DNA of 64,000 nucleotides from Variovorax sp. CF079. GTDB lineage: Bacteria; Pseudomonadota; Gammaproteobacteria; Burkholderiales; Burkholderiaceae_C. The notes under the pieces are model-generated. The model was not told the DNA's origin. It searched no databases and saw only the letters and a list, made by a program, of their open reading frames with translations. The position numbers and the translations under genes were made by a program. Shown here piece by piece: positions 36,060 to 45,174 of this stretch. The stretch spans positions 186,001 to 250,000 of the forward strand of contig NZ_FMZU01000002.1 in assembly GCF_900101545.1 (NCBI RefSeq), in the 5' to 3' direction. Each line of letters opens with the position of its first letter. The stretch's first letter is position 1.

Positions 36060-37897
36060 CGCGCCGGCATATGGCCATCGCCTTCGTAGTCCTGCTCGCG
36101 GCGGTGTGGGGTTTCCTGCCGGACTTCTCGGTCACCGTGCTCAGCTACATCGGCCTCTACGCGCTGGTCGCGGCCGGCCTCGTGATGCTGACCGGCGTGG
36201 GCGGCATGACTTCCTTCGGCCAGGCCGCCTTCGTCGGCACCGGCGCCTACGCGACCGCCTGGGTCTGCACCTCGCCCGCGGTCGCCGCCGCGATCGGCAC
36301 GGTCGTGAGCCCCGCGCTGCTGCCGTGGATCGGGCTCCTGTTCGGCATCCTCGTGACCTTCTTCGTGGCCTGGGGGCTGGGCGCGATCACGCTGCGGCTT
36401 TCCGGGCACTACTTGCCGCTGTGCACCATCGCCTGGGGCCTGAGCTTCTACTTCCTGTTCGGCAACCTGGAATTCCTGGGCGGCCACACCGGCGTGGCCG
36501 GCGTGCCGCCGATCGTGGTGGCCGGCCTGTCCTTCGCATCGCCGCGCTCGTTGGGCCTGGTGATCTGGGGCGTGCTGCTGCTCGCGCTGTGGGCGTTGCA
36601 CAACCTGCTGGATTCGCGCGAGGGCCGTGCCATCCGCGCGCTGAAGGGCGGCCGCGTGATGGCCGAATCGATGGGCGTGGACACTGCGCGCTACCGCATC
36701 AAGGTCTTCGTGCTGGCAGCGCTGCTGGCGGCGGTGTCGGGCTGGCTCTATGCGCACATGCAGCGCTTCATCAACCCCACGCCCTTCAACCTCAACATCG
36801 GCATCGAGTACCTCTTCATGGCGGTGGTCGGCGGCGCCGGCCATCTCTGGGGCGCGGTGCTCGGCGCCGCGCTGATCACCTTGTTGAAAGAGCAGCTGCA
36901 GGACATCCTGCCGCGCCTGCTGGGCTCCAGCGGCAACTTCGAGGTGATCGTGTTCGGCCTCCTGATGCTGGTGGTGCTGCAGCGCTTTGCCGACGGCCTG
37001 TGGCCGACCGTGGCGCGCCTGGGCGGGCGCTTCCTGAAGCCGGTGAAGCCGCGTGCTCCGCGCCAGACCCTCACGTTGCCCGAGGCCACCTTGCCGCCGC
37101 GCGGGCAGGTCGTGCTGCAGGCCGACGCCGTGACCAAGCGCTTCGGCGGCCTGGTCGCCAACGACGCGGTCAGCATGGATGTGAAGGCGGGCGAGATCCA
37201 CGCGCTGATCGGTCCCAACGGCGCCGGCAAGAGCACCTTCTTCAACATGATTTCGGGCGTGGACGATCCCACCTCGGGCGAGGTGCGGCTGATGGACCGG
37301 CCGATGACCGGCCAGCCCTCGCGCGCCTTCGCCGCGCTGGGCCTGGGTCGGACCTTCCAGCACGTGCGTCTGCTGGGCCAGCGCCGCGTGATCGAGAACG
37401 TCGCGCTCGGCGCGCACCGCCGCGGGCGTCGCGGATGGATCGCCTCCATGCTGCGGCTGGATCGCGCGGAAGAGGCCGCCTTGCTCGCGCAGGCGCGGCG
37501 CCAGCTCGAGCGCTGCGGGCTCGGCGAGTTCGTGGAAGTGCCGGCGGGCTCGCTGGCGCTGGGCCAGCAGCGCGTGATCGAGATTGCACGCGCATTGGCG
37601 GGCCATCCCGCGGTGCTGCTGCTCGACGAGCCGGCCGCGGGCCTGCGCCATCTGGAAAAGCGCGCGCTCGCCACCCTGCTCGACCAGCTGCGCGCCGAGG
37701 GTCTGGCGATCCTGGTGGTCGAGCACGACATGGAGTTCGTCATGAACCTGGCCGACCGCGTGACCGTGCTGGAGTTCGGCGCCGTCATCGCGCGCGGAAC
37801 GCCGCTCGAAGTGCAGGCCGATCCGAAGGTGCTGGACGCTTATCTCGGTGGCGTCGACGAGCCGGCGGAGCAAAAGCTGATGGAGCAGGTGGCATGA
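36056..37897 (+). CDS. Fused LivM permease and LivG ATPase of the same ABC importer
   Basis: 613 residues. Residues 1-330 are a LivM-like permease (GGMTSFGQAAFVGTGAYATA; GLRAxxA-like GRAIRALKGGRVMAESMGV). Residues about 355-600 are a LivG-like ATPase: Walker A GPNGAGKST at about 386, the LALGQQRVIEIARAL signature, and Walker B VLLLDEPAAGL. No stop or shift separates the parts; the linker is a Pro/Arg-rich stretch near 320-345. LivM-LivG fusions are known in Burkholderiales. ATG 36056 overlaps the upstream stop. Confidence 0.93.
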   Translation: MTRRHMAIAFVVLLAAVWGFLPDFSVTVLSYIGLYALVAAGLVMLTGVGGMTSFGQAAFVGTGAYATAWVCTSPAVAAAIGTVVSPALLPWIGLLFGILVTFFVAWGLGAITLRLSGHYLPLCTIAWGLSFYFLFGNLEFLGGHTGVAGVPPIVVAGLSFASPRSLGLVIWGVLLLALWALHNLLDSREGRAIRALKGGRVMAESMGVDTARYRIKVFVLAALLAAVSGWLYAHMQRFINPTPFNLNIGIEYLFMAVVGGAGHLWGAVLGAALITLLKEQLQDILPRLLGSSGNFEVIVFGLLMLVVLQRFADGLWPTVARLGGRFLKPVKPRAPRQTLTLPEATLPPRGQVVLQADAVTKRFGGLVANDAVSMDVKAGEIHALIGPNGAGKSTFFNMISGVDDPTSGEVRLMDRPMTGQPSRAFAALGLGRTFQHVRLLGQRRVIENVALGAHRRGRRGWIASMLRLDRAEEAALLAQARRQLERCGLGEFVEVPAGSLALGQQRVIEIARALAGHPAVLLLDEPAAGLRHLEKRALATLLDQLRAEGLAILVVEHDMEFVMNLADRVTVLEFGAVIARGTPLEVQADPKVLDAYLGGVDEPAEQKLMEQVA

Positions 37898-38643
37898 GCA
37901 AGGCACTCCTCCAACTCGAAGACTTCTGCGTCTCCTACGGCGCGGTGGAGGCCGTGCACCACATCGACCTGCGCGTCGACGCGGGCGAGATCGTCACGGT
38001 GATCGGGCCCAACGGCGCGGGCAAGACCACGCTGCTGTGCGCCGCGATGGGCTTGCTTCCTTCGCGCGGCGGCGTGCTGCTCGACGGCGAGCGCATGGCG
38101 CGCACCAGCGTGGAAGCGATGGTGGCGCGCGGCGTAGGCCTGGTGCCGGAAAAGCGCGAGCTCTTCGGCGAGATGTCGGTCGAGGACAACCTGCTCCTGG
38201 GCGGCTTCTCGCGCTGGTGGCGCGGCGAGCGCGACCAGCGCCAGCGCATGACGGAGGTCTTCGGCATCTTCCCGCGCCTGCAGGAGCGTCGCGCGCAGCT
38301 CGCGTCCACTCTGTCCGGCGGCGAGCGGCAGATGCTCGCGATCGGCCGGGCGCTGATGGCGCGGCCGCGCCTGCTGATGCTCGACGAGCCCTCGCTCGGC
38401 CTCGCGCCGCTGATCGTGCGCGAGGTGCTGCAGGTGGTGTCCTCGCTGCGCCAGCATGGCGTCTCGGTGCTGCTGGTGGAGCAGAACGCCCGCGCCGCGC
38501 TGCAGGTGGCGGACCGTGCCTACGTGCTCGAAATGGGCGCGGTCGCGCTGCAGGGACCGGCCAAGGAGCTGCTGCACGACCGCCGCATCATCGACACCTA
38601 CCTGGGGCTGGGCGCGCGCACCGACGAAACGCCGGCGCGATAG
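37894..38643 (+). CDS. Branched-chain-type ABC importer, LivF-like ATPase
   Basis: 249 residues: Walker A GPNGAGKTT at residues 38-46, signature LSGGERQML near 139, Walker B LLMLDEPSLGLAP. It completes a four-gene importer and overlaps the LivMG gene by ATGA. Its stop TAG (38641-38643) abuts the stop of the convergent iorB-like gene. Confidence 0.94.
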   Translation: MSKALLQLEDFCVSYGAVEAVHHIDLRVDAGEIVTVIGPNGAGKTTLLCAAMGLLPSRGGVLLDGERMARTSVEAMVARGVGLVPEKRELFGEMSVEDNLLLGGFSRWWRGERDQRQRMTEVFGIFPRLQERRAQLASTLSGGERQMLAIGRALMARPRLLMLDEPSLGLAPLIVREVLQVVSSLRQHGVSVLLVEQNARAALQVADRAYVLEMGAVALQGPAKELLHDRRIIDTYLGLGARTDETPAR

Positions 38644-40851
38644 CTAGGCCAGCAGCGCCTTCAGCTTCGCGCTGGTAAAGGGCACGCTGCGCAGCCGCAC
38701 GCCGGTGGCGTCGAACACCGCGTTGGCCAGCGCCGCCGGCACCGGGCTGGAAGCCGCTTCGCCGGCACCCAGCGGCGGCTCTTCGCGCCGGTCGATCAGT
38801 TCGATCTCCAGCCGCGGCACTTCGGTGAAGTTCAGCAGCGGGTAGCTGACCCAGTCGACGCTGGTGACGCGCGAGCGGTCGAAGGTGGTCTCCTCGTGCA
38901 GCGTGCGCGAGAGCGTTTGCAGGATGTTGCCCTCGACCTGGGCGCGCACGGCGTCGGGGTTGATCATCAGCCCGCAGTCGTGGGCGCAGCAGACCCGGCG
39001 CACCGCGATCTCGCCGTTCTTGCGGTCGACCTCGACCTCCATCGCGATGGCGACATAGGTCTCGTTGTTCTTGTAGTGGATATAGGCCATGCCGCGGCCC
39101 CTCGCGATGCCGCCGCCGCGCGTGGCGGCAGGCGAGGGCCGGGCCTGCCAGCCGATCATCCGGCCCGCGCGCCGGATCACCTCGGCGCCGCGCGGGTTCG
39201 CGGTGTCGCGCAGGCGGAAGGCCAGCGGGTCCATGCGCGCCTTCGCCGCCAGTTCGTCGACGAAGCTCTCGACCGCGAAGCAGTTCGCGACCTTGCCCGG
39301 CGCGCGGATGTTGGAAGGCCTGAGCGGCGCCGGCCCCAGCCAGTGTGCCGTGACCTTGACCGCGTTCGCGCCGTAGGGCGGATCGCCGTTCTGCGACACC
39401 AGCCCGACGGACTGGCCCACCGGCTGGCGCAGGCCGGCGGCGAGCGGCGACAGCAGCGGTATCCATTCGAGGTTGGCCGTGGCGCGCGGCACCCACATGT
39501 CGGTTTCCCAGGCGTCGATGCGGCCCTCCGGCGTCAGCGTGGCCTTCATGTCGAGCAGCTGCGGCGGGCCCTTCGGGTCCCAGCCCAGCTCGTCCTCGCG
39601 GCTCCACTGCACGCGCACCGGCCGGCCGACCGCCTTCGACAGCAGCACCGCATCGGCCGCCGCGTCGTCGTGCCCGTTCATGCCGTAGCAGCCGGCGCCG
39701 TCGAGGTAGACCACGCGCAGCTTGTCGCGCGGCAGCTCGACCAGTGCCGCGAAGACGTTGAGGAAGCGATGGCTGGCCTGCGACGCCGTCCACACCGTGC
39801 CGCCGTCGGGGCGCACGTCGGCCACGGCGCACGAGGGGCCGATCGAGCCGTGCGACTGGATCGGCCACGCATAGCTCGCGCGCAGCACTTCCGCCGCATC
39901 GCGCAGGCCGGCCAGGCGTTGCGCGTCGCCCTTCGACGCGATGACTTCCTCGGCCACGAAGGGGCCGCTGCGGGCCCAGTCGACCAGCGCCGCGTGGCCG
40001 ATCAGCGGCGCGCTGTCGCTCCATCGCAGCTCGAGTTCGCGCGCCGCGCGCACCGCGGCCCATTCGTCGGGGCTCACGACGCCGACGAAATCGGCGATGC
40101 GCACCACGCGCACGCCGGGCAGCCGAGCCACCGAAGCCTCGTTGACCGACAACAGCTTCGCGCCCACCGCCGGCGGCCGCAGCACGCGGCCGTGCAGCAT
40201 GCCGGGCACCACGTGGTCGTGCACGTAGACATGGCGGCCGGTCACCTTGGCCGGCACGTCGGGCCGCGGCAGCGAGCGGCCGACCAGCACGTACTGCGAA
40301 GGCCGCTTGAGCGGTGCCTTCGGATTCATCTTCAGCTCGAAGCCGCGGCCGCCCAGGAGGACGGAGCAGCCGATGCTGCGGCCGTCGGCCGCGCGCACCG
40401 CGCCGTCGGCGAGCGTGAGCTGTTCGGGCGGCAGTTGCAGCTGCTGTGCCGCCGCCGCAATCAGCGCCTCGCGCGCCGTCGCCGCGGCCTGGCGCAGCTC
40501 GACGCCGCCGCGCATCACGCCGGTGCTGCCGGCCGTGGGCCCCTGGTTGGGCGTCAGCGCCGTGTCGCCCTCGATGAGTTCGATGCGCTCGACACCCACG
40601 CCGAGTTCCTCGCCCACCATCTGCCGCATTGCGATGCGGTGGCCGGTGCCGAGGTCGACCTTGCCCGAGTAGACGACCACGGTGCCGTCGGCACGCAGCG
40701 CCAGGAAGGAATCGACCTCGCCGAGCGCGAGCGAACGTTGCGCGCCGGCGATCGGCTGTGCATGCGCGGGCTGAATGGGCACGAGCCCGCAGCCCACGAC
40801 CAGTGCGCCGGCTTCGAGCAGGGCGCGGCGTGTCAGCATGAGCGTCTCCAT
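38644..40851 (-). CDS. Isoquinoline 1-oxidoreductase-like molybdopterin subunit (IorB family)
   Basis: 735 residues of the xanthine oxidase superfamily, IorB branch: N-terminal twin-arginine signal (LTRRALLEAGALVVGCG), YSGKVDLGTGHRIA early, SHGSIGPSCAVAD, and the catalytic glutamate in EPPLGAGEAASSP near the C-terminus. Export by Tat to the periplasm is predicted. Members oxidise N-heterocycles or aldehydes; this substrate is unknown. ATG 40851 is 2 nt after the small-subunit stop; ATG 40839 is an alternative. A cytochrome c subunit, often the electron acceptor, is not adjacent. Confidence 0.88.
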   Translation of the reverse strand: METLMLTRRALLEAGALVVGCGLVPIQPAHAQPIAGAQRSLALGEVDSFLALRADGTVVVYSGKVDLGTGHRIAMRQMVGEELGVGVERIELIEGDTALTPNQGPTAGSTGVMRGGVELRQAAATAREALIAAAAQQLQLPPEQLTLADGAVRAADGRSIGCSVLLGGRGFELKMNPKAPLKRPSQYVLVGRSLPRPDVPAKVTGRHVYVHDHVVPGMLHGRVLRPPAVGAKLLSVNEASVARLPGVRVVRIADFVGVVSPDEWAAVRAARELELRWSDSAPLIGHAALVDWARSGPFVAEEVIASKGDAQRLAGLRDAAEVLRASYAWPIQSHGSIGPSCAVADVRPDGGTVWTASQASHRFLNVFAALVELPRDKLRVVYLDGAGCYGMNGHDDAAADAVLLSKAVGRPVRVQWSREDELGWDPKGPPQLLDMKATLTPEGRIDAWETDMWVPRATANLEWIPLLSPLAAGLRQPVGQSVGLVSQNGDPPYGANAVKVTAHWLGPAPLRPSNIRAPGKVANCFAVESFVDELAAKARMDPLAFRLRDTANPRGAEVIRRAGRMIGWQARPSPAATRGGGIARGRGMAYIHYKNNETYVAIAMEVEVDRKNGEIAVRRVCCAHDCGLMINPDAVRAQVEGNILQTLSRTLHEETTFDRSRVTSVDWVSYPLLNFTEVPRLEIELIDRREEPPLGAGEAASSPVPAALANAVFDATGVRLRSVPFTSAKLKALLA

Positions 40852-40853
40852 GC

Positions 40854-41324
40854 TCAGGCCCTCTCTGAATCGGCAGCGCGCTGCACGGCGCGCAACACCC
40901 GCTCGTGCGAGCCGCAGCGGCAGAGGTTGCCGGCGAGCGCCTGCTTGGCCTCGTCGCGGCTCGGCCGCGGCACGGCGCGCAGCAGCGCGACGGCCGTCAT
41001 CACCATGCCGTTGGTGCAGTAGCCGCACTGCGCGGCCTGCTCGGCGATGAAGGCAGCCTGCACGGCGTGCGGCTTCTCGGGCGAACCCAGCCCTTCGGCC
41101 GTGACGACGCGGCGCCCGGCCGCATCGGCGATGCGAATGCTGCACGAGCGCACGGGCATGTCGTCGAGCAGCACGGTGCAGGCGCCGCACTGCGCGAGCC
41201 CGCAGCCGAACTTGGCCGCGTGCAAGCCCAGGTCGTTGCGCAGCGCGTAGAGCAGCGGCATGTCCGGATCCCAGGCCTCGAGGCTTTTCGAGGCGCCATT
41301 GACGATGAGGGTGATGCTGGGCAT
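40854..41324 (-). CDS. IorA-like 2Fe-2S small subunit
   Basis: 156 residues with both FeS clusters: Cys41, Cys46, Cys49 and Cys61 (FGCGLAQCGACTVL...RSC) for the plant-type cluster, and Cys100, Cys103, Cys135 and Cys137 (QCGYCTNGM...LCRCG) for the second. It passes electrons from the Moco subunit. AAGGAGG lies 6 nt before ATG 41324; the longer frame from 41369 is rejected. No signal of its own, so it should be exported in complex with the Tat-carrying large subunit. Confidence 0.92.
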   Translation of the reverse strand: MPSITLIVNGASKSLEAWDPDMPLLYALRNDLGLHAAKFGCGLAQCGACTVLLDDMPVRSCSIRIADAAGRRVVTAEGLGSPEKPHAVQAAFIAEQAAQCGYCTNGMVMTAVALLRAVPRPSRDEAKQALAGNLCRCGSHERVLRAVQRAADSERA

Positions 41325-41535
41325 GCGGACCTCCTTGGGCGGCGGTGCAGATTGCCACAGCGTGCCCATCGCATCAAGCGACGTCCGGCATCGGGTCCAT
41401 GACGAATTCTTTCAGGCTAATACCTTCGTAAGCCGCGCCAGATATGCGTTTGTCGCTATGGATTTGATAGCCAATTTGTCATCGACTCGCCTTAACATCG
41501 GCCGGTTTTTTCAACTCGCAAGAAAGGCGAACAAC

Positions 41536-42132
41536 ATGAGTGAATGGCTCTATCAGGTCACCGGCAAGGCTTGGCTCGCGCTGCTGTTCGGCATCGGCAT
41601 CCTCGGGTGGGCCGGCTATGCGCAGTGGAAGGCCTCCGCCGACACGCACGGCACCGCGGTCGAAGACCTGGTCGTGCGCAGCGGCTCGATCACCGGCGGC
41701 AGCGAGGTCACCGAAACGTCCAAGCGCCGCCGCGGCGGCACGACGACCCGCCGCTACTTCGTGCTCGATGCCAAGCTGGCCAGCGGCAGCACCGAGAAAT
41801 GGCGCGTCGACAACGCGGTCGGGCGCAGCAAGCTCGAACCGCTGATCGACGAGGCCATCGAGGTCAGGCTCGATCCGTCGGACAACAACATGGTCTACGA
41901 GATCAAGCACAAGGGCCGCACCGTGGTCTCCCTCGCCGACGTCCAGAAGATCATGGAATCGAAGGACAAGGTGGCCGCCACGATGGCCACCGACAAGGTG
42001 ACGCTGGTCCTCGGCCTGATTGCCTTGCTGCTGGGCATCGTCGGCCTGGTGATCCGCCAGCGCCTGAACAAGGGCCTCGCCGCGGCGCAGGCCGCTGCCG
42101 TGCCCACGCCGGCCATCGGCGAAAAAACCTAG
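41536..42132 (+). CDS. Membrane-anchored hypothetical protein, two spans
   Basis: 198 residues. A membrane span at about 11-28 (WLALLFGIGILGWAGYA), a soluble middle of about 125 residues (TTRRYFVLDAKLASGS; RLDPSDNNMVYEI) resembling DUF3592-like small domains, and a second span near 157-177 (VTLVLGLIALLLGIVGLVI). AAGAAAGG precedes ATG 41536. Function not recognised. Stop overlaps that of the convergent GntR gene in CTAG. Confidence 0.75.
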   Translation: MSEWLYQVTGKAWLALLFGIGILGWAGYAQWKASADTHGTAVEDLVVRSGSITGGSEVTETSKRRRGGTTTRRYFVLDAKLASGSTEKWRVDNAVGRSKLEPLIDEAIEVRLDPSDNNMVYEIKHKGRTVVSLADVQKIMESKDKVAATMATDKVTLVLGLIALLLGIVGLVIRQRLNKGLAAAQAAAVPTPAIGEKT

Positions 42133-42839
42133 TTGTCGATCACCCTGCGGGCGAAGCGCTCCAGGTAGTCGAGCAGCCTGTTCGCGCCCGCGACGGCTGC
42201 CGCCTCGTCGCCGGTGGCGATGCCCTGGGCGAGTTCCATGTGGGCCTTGGCGGCTTCGACGATCTCGCCCTCGTGCTGGTAGGCGTACCAGAAGCGGCGG
42301 CACTGCACGATCAGCGGCGCCACGCTCTTGACGGCGGAGTGGTTCTGGCTGGCCTGGTGATTCACGCGGTCGAGCTCATGGTCGGCCTGCATGTAGTCGT
42401 CCAGGTGGCCGCGTGCGGCTGCCTTGACCATCTTTTCGGCGCAACGCAGGATTTCCTTGCGCTGCGCGGCGGTGGCCCGGCGTGCCGAGCAGCAGGCGAT
42501 GAGTATTTCCAGCACGCGCCGCGTCTGCAGCACATCGAGATGGTCGGCCAGGTCGATGCTGGAGACCAGCAGGCCGCGCCGCGGCTGCTGCACGATCAGC
42601 CCGATCGAGCTCATGCGCAGCAGCGCCTCCCGCACCGGCGTGCGGCCGAGCCCGGTACGTTCGGCGATCTCGGCCTCGACCACCTGGCTGCCGGGTTCGA
42701 GTTGCAGCGTGCATATCAACGCCTCTATCGCGTCGTAGGCGATGTCGGCGGCGCGCCGCGGGGCGGCGGCACTTGGGAAAGACGTGGCTGCAACGGGCAT
42801 CGTGGAGGGCTGAGGCTGGGGTCGGAAAGGCGGTCGCAT
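42129..42839 (-). CDS. GntR-family regulator with FCD-type effector domain
   Basis: 236 residues from ATG 42839 (223 from ATG 42800, also possible). Winged helix at about residues 30-95: AEIAERTGLGRTPVREALLR then GLIVQQPRRGLLV. The all-alpha FCD domain follows, with the metal-binding Asp/His pattern (DDYMQADHELDRVNHQAS). It lies downstream of and in the same direction as the TRAP transporter genes and is the probable regulator of that set. Confidence 0.87.
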   Translation of the reverse strand: MRPPFRPQPQPSTMPVAATSFPSAAAPRRAADIAYDAIEALICTLQLEPGSQVVEAEIAERTGLGRTPVREALLRMSSIGLIVQQPRRGLLVSSIDLADHLDVLQTRRVLEILIACCSARRATAAQRKEILRCAEKMVKAAARGHLDDYMQADHELDRVNHQASQNHSAVKSVAPLIVQCRRFWYAYQHEGEIVEAAKAHMELAQGIATGDEAAAVAGANRLLDYLERFARRVIDN

Positions 42840-42879
42840 TCTCCCATCGGCAGCGACCGGGTGGCGAAGGGGGCCTGGC

Positions 42880-43875
42880 TTACAGTGCGGCGCCGATCTT
42901 GCGCAGTTCGGCGATCTGCGGCGCCTTGGGCAACCAGAGCTTGTCGAACTCCCGGATGACCGGCGCAGGGTCGAAGCCGCTGTCGCTCTTGAAGGCGATG
43001 CCGCTCGCCTTGAACTTGTCGATCAGCCCGAGCTCCGTGGTCACGATGTCCTTGATCTGCGCGTCGAGCGATTGCTTGATCAGGTCGCGGATCAGCTCCT
43101 TGTCCTTCGCATCCAGCGTCTGCCAGATCCGGCCCGACACCAGCGGCGCGAAGGGCATGAAGAGCGCGTTCATCGGAAGCAGCACCTTCGACACCCGGTC
43201 GAAGCGCTGGTTCCACGAGAACTCGATGTCGGCCTCGAGGCCGTCCACCTGGCCGTTGGACATGGCATCGAACACGGCGGGCGTGGGAATGGGCGTCGGC
43301 GCCGCGCCCAGCAACTGATAGAAGTCGCGGTACACCGGCGTCGGATTGATGCGCAGCTTCAGGCCCTTGAGCTCGGTCGGGGTCGAGATGTTCTTGGTCG
43401 AGAACACCACGCGCATGCCGGTGATGCCCCAGCCCAGGCCGATGGTTCCGGTTTCGCGCGGCAGCACCTCGAGCAGCTTCAGCGCGGCCGGCGTGCGCAC
43501 CAGCGTGGCGACGTTGGTGGTCGAACGCACCAGGTAGGGCGCATTGATGGCTGCCACGCTCGCGACGCGCGAGCCCAGCTCGGCCGCCTGGATCCAGCCC
43601 ATGTCCAGCGCGCCCGATTGCAGCTGCTGCATCATGGCCGACTCGTTGCCCAGCTGGCCGGAGTGGAACACCGTGGCGCTCAGGCGGCCGTCGGTGGCCT
43701 TCTTCAACGCCTCGCCAAAGCCCAGCGCCGCGCGGTTCCACGAATGGCCCGCCGGCGTGATGAGGCCGAGTCGGAAATCCTTGGCCGCGGCCGCGCGCGA
43801 CGGCGTACTGAAGAGAAGGGACGAGGCGGCGGTGCCGGCCGCAGCCTGGACGAAGTGTCGGCGTGAGAGGGACAT
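42880..43875 (-). CDS. TRAP transporter substrate-binding protein (DctP family)
   Basis: 331 residues. Signal with an Arg-Arg pair (SLSRRHFVQAAAGTA), so Tat or Sec export. DctP features: GHSWNRAALGFGEALKKATDGRL, MGWIQAAELGSR, and LKGLKLRINPTPVYRDFYQL, whose Arg in LRI is the usual carboxylate-binding residue. It captures an organic acid or similar anion in the periplasm for the DctQM pair upstream. Confidence 0.92.
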   Translation of the reverse strand: MSLSRRHFVQAAAGTAASSLLFSTPSRAAAAKDFRLGLITPAGHSWNRAALGFGEALKKATDGRLSATVFHSGQLGNESAMMQQLQSGALDMGWIQAAELGSRVASVAAINAPYLVRSTTNVATLVRTPAALKLLEVLPRETGTIGLGWGITGMRVVFSTKNISTPTELKGLKLRINPTPVYRDFYQLLGAAPTPIPTPAVFDAMSNGQVDGLEADIEFSWNQRFDRVSKVLLPMNALFMPFAPLVSGRIWQTLDAKDKELIRDLIKQSLDAQIKDIVTTELGLIDKFKASGIAFKSDSGFDPAPVIREFDKLWLPKAPQIAELRKIGAAL

Positions 43876-43907
43876 GCAATGCTCCGGTTGGGGGGAAGAA
43901 AAGAGGC

Positions 43908-45173
43908 CTACTTGAGAAGACCGAGCGACAGGCTCGGGAAGATCGACAACAGCACCAGCGCCACGCAGCAGATGAGGAAGAAGGGCAGCGTGACGATGAA
44001 CATCTTTCCGGGCTTGGCGCCGGTGACCGCGGCGGCGACGAAGAAGCTCAGGCCGACGGGCGGCGTCATCAGCCCCAGCACGAGGTTCACCACCACCACC
44101 ACGCCGAAGTGGCGCGGGTCGATGCCGTAGATCTCGGTGGCGATCGGCAGCAGGATCGGCACCGTCATGATCAGGCCGGGAATGCCGTCGATCACCGTGC
44201 CGATCACCAGCAGGATCGCGTTCGCGAGCAGCAGGAAGGTGACCGGGTCTTTGGCGACGGTCTGGATCCATGCCGCGATGGCCTGCGGCACCTTGCCGTA
44301 GATCAAGAGCCAGGAGAACACCGCCGCGGCGGCCACCAGGAACAGCACGACCGCCGAGTAGATCGCCGACTTGAGCAGGATCTCCGGCATCGTCCTGAAG
44401 CTGAATTCCTTCGTCACGTAACGCCCGACCAGGGCCGCGGCCAGCGCGCCGACGGCCGCGGCCTCGGTGGGGTTGGCGAAGCCGGTGAGGATGGAGCCGA
44501 CGATCACGATCGGGATCAAGAGCGTGGGGCAGGCCGTCGCGATGGTGTGCAGCCGCTGCCGGAGGGTCCGCTTCTCGGTGCGCGGATAGTTGTAGATCAC
44601 GCCCATGCAGGCGATCACGACGAAGAACAGCAGCGTGAGCACGATGCCGGGCAGGATGCCGGCGATCAGCATGTCGCCGACCGCGACCTGCGCCAGCACG
44701 CTGTAGACCACGAACATCACCGAAGGCGGGATGATCGGGCCGAGCATGCCGCCGTACACGGTGAGGCCGGCGGCGAAGGTCTTGTCGTAGCCCTTCTTCT
44801 CCATCTCCGGCACCATGATCTGGCTCATGATGGCCACCTGCGCAGTGGCCGAGCCGATGATCGAGGACACCAGCATGTTGGCGAGGATGTTCACGTAGGC
44901 GAGGCCGCCCTTGACCGAGCCGATGAAGGCCAGAGCCAGGTCGACCAGGCGCCTGGTGATGCCGCCGCCGTTCATGATTTCGCCGATCAGGATGAACAGC
45001 GGAATCGCGATCAGGCCGTAGCTGTCGATCCCCGAGAACATCTGCAGGGGATAGGACTGGAACAGCACCGTGTCCCCGGAATTCAGGATGTAGACGATGC
45101 CGGCCAGGCACAGGCAGGCGCCGATGGGCACGCCGATCAGCATCACGACGAGGAAGAATGCGGAGGTCAGCAT
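43908..45173 (-). CDS. TRAP transporter large permease (DctM family)
   Basis: 421 residues, about 12 spans. GLIAIPLFILIGEIMNGGGI, PPSVMFVVYSVLAQVAVGDM and DPRHFGVVVVVNLVLGLMTPPVG are conserved DctM segments. It forms the sodium-driven channel. One nucleotide separates it from the dctQ-like gene stop. Confidence 0.94.
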   Translation of the reverse strand: MLTSAFFLVVMLIGVPIGACLCLAGIVYILNSGDTVLFQSYPLQMFSGIDSYGLIAIPLFILIGEIMNGGGITRRLVDLALAFIGSVKGGLAYVNILANMLVSSIIGSATAQVAIMSQIMVPEMEKKGYDKTFAAGLTVYGGMLGPIIPPSVMFVVYSVLAQVAVGDMLIAGILPGIVLTLLFFVVIACMGVIYNYPRTEKRTLRQRLHTIATACPTLLIPIVIVGSILTGFANPTEAAAVGALAAALVGRYVTKEFSFRTMPEILLKSAIYSAVVLFLVAAAAVFSWLLIYGKVPQAIAAWIQTVAKDPVTFLLLANAILLVIGTVIDGIPGLIMTVPILLPIATEIYGIDPRHFGVVVVVNLVLGLMTPPVGLSFFVAAAVTGAKPGKMFIVTLPFFLICCVALVLLSIFPSLSLGLLK

Positions 45174-45174
45174 C

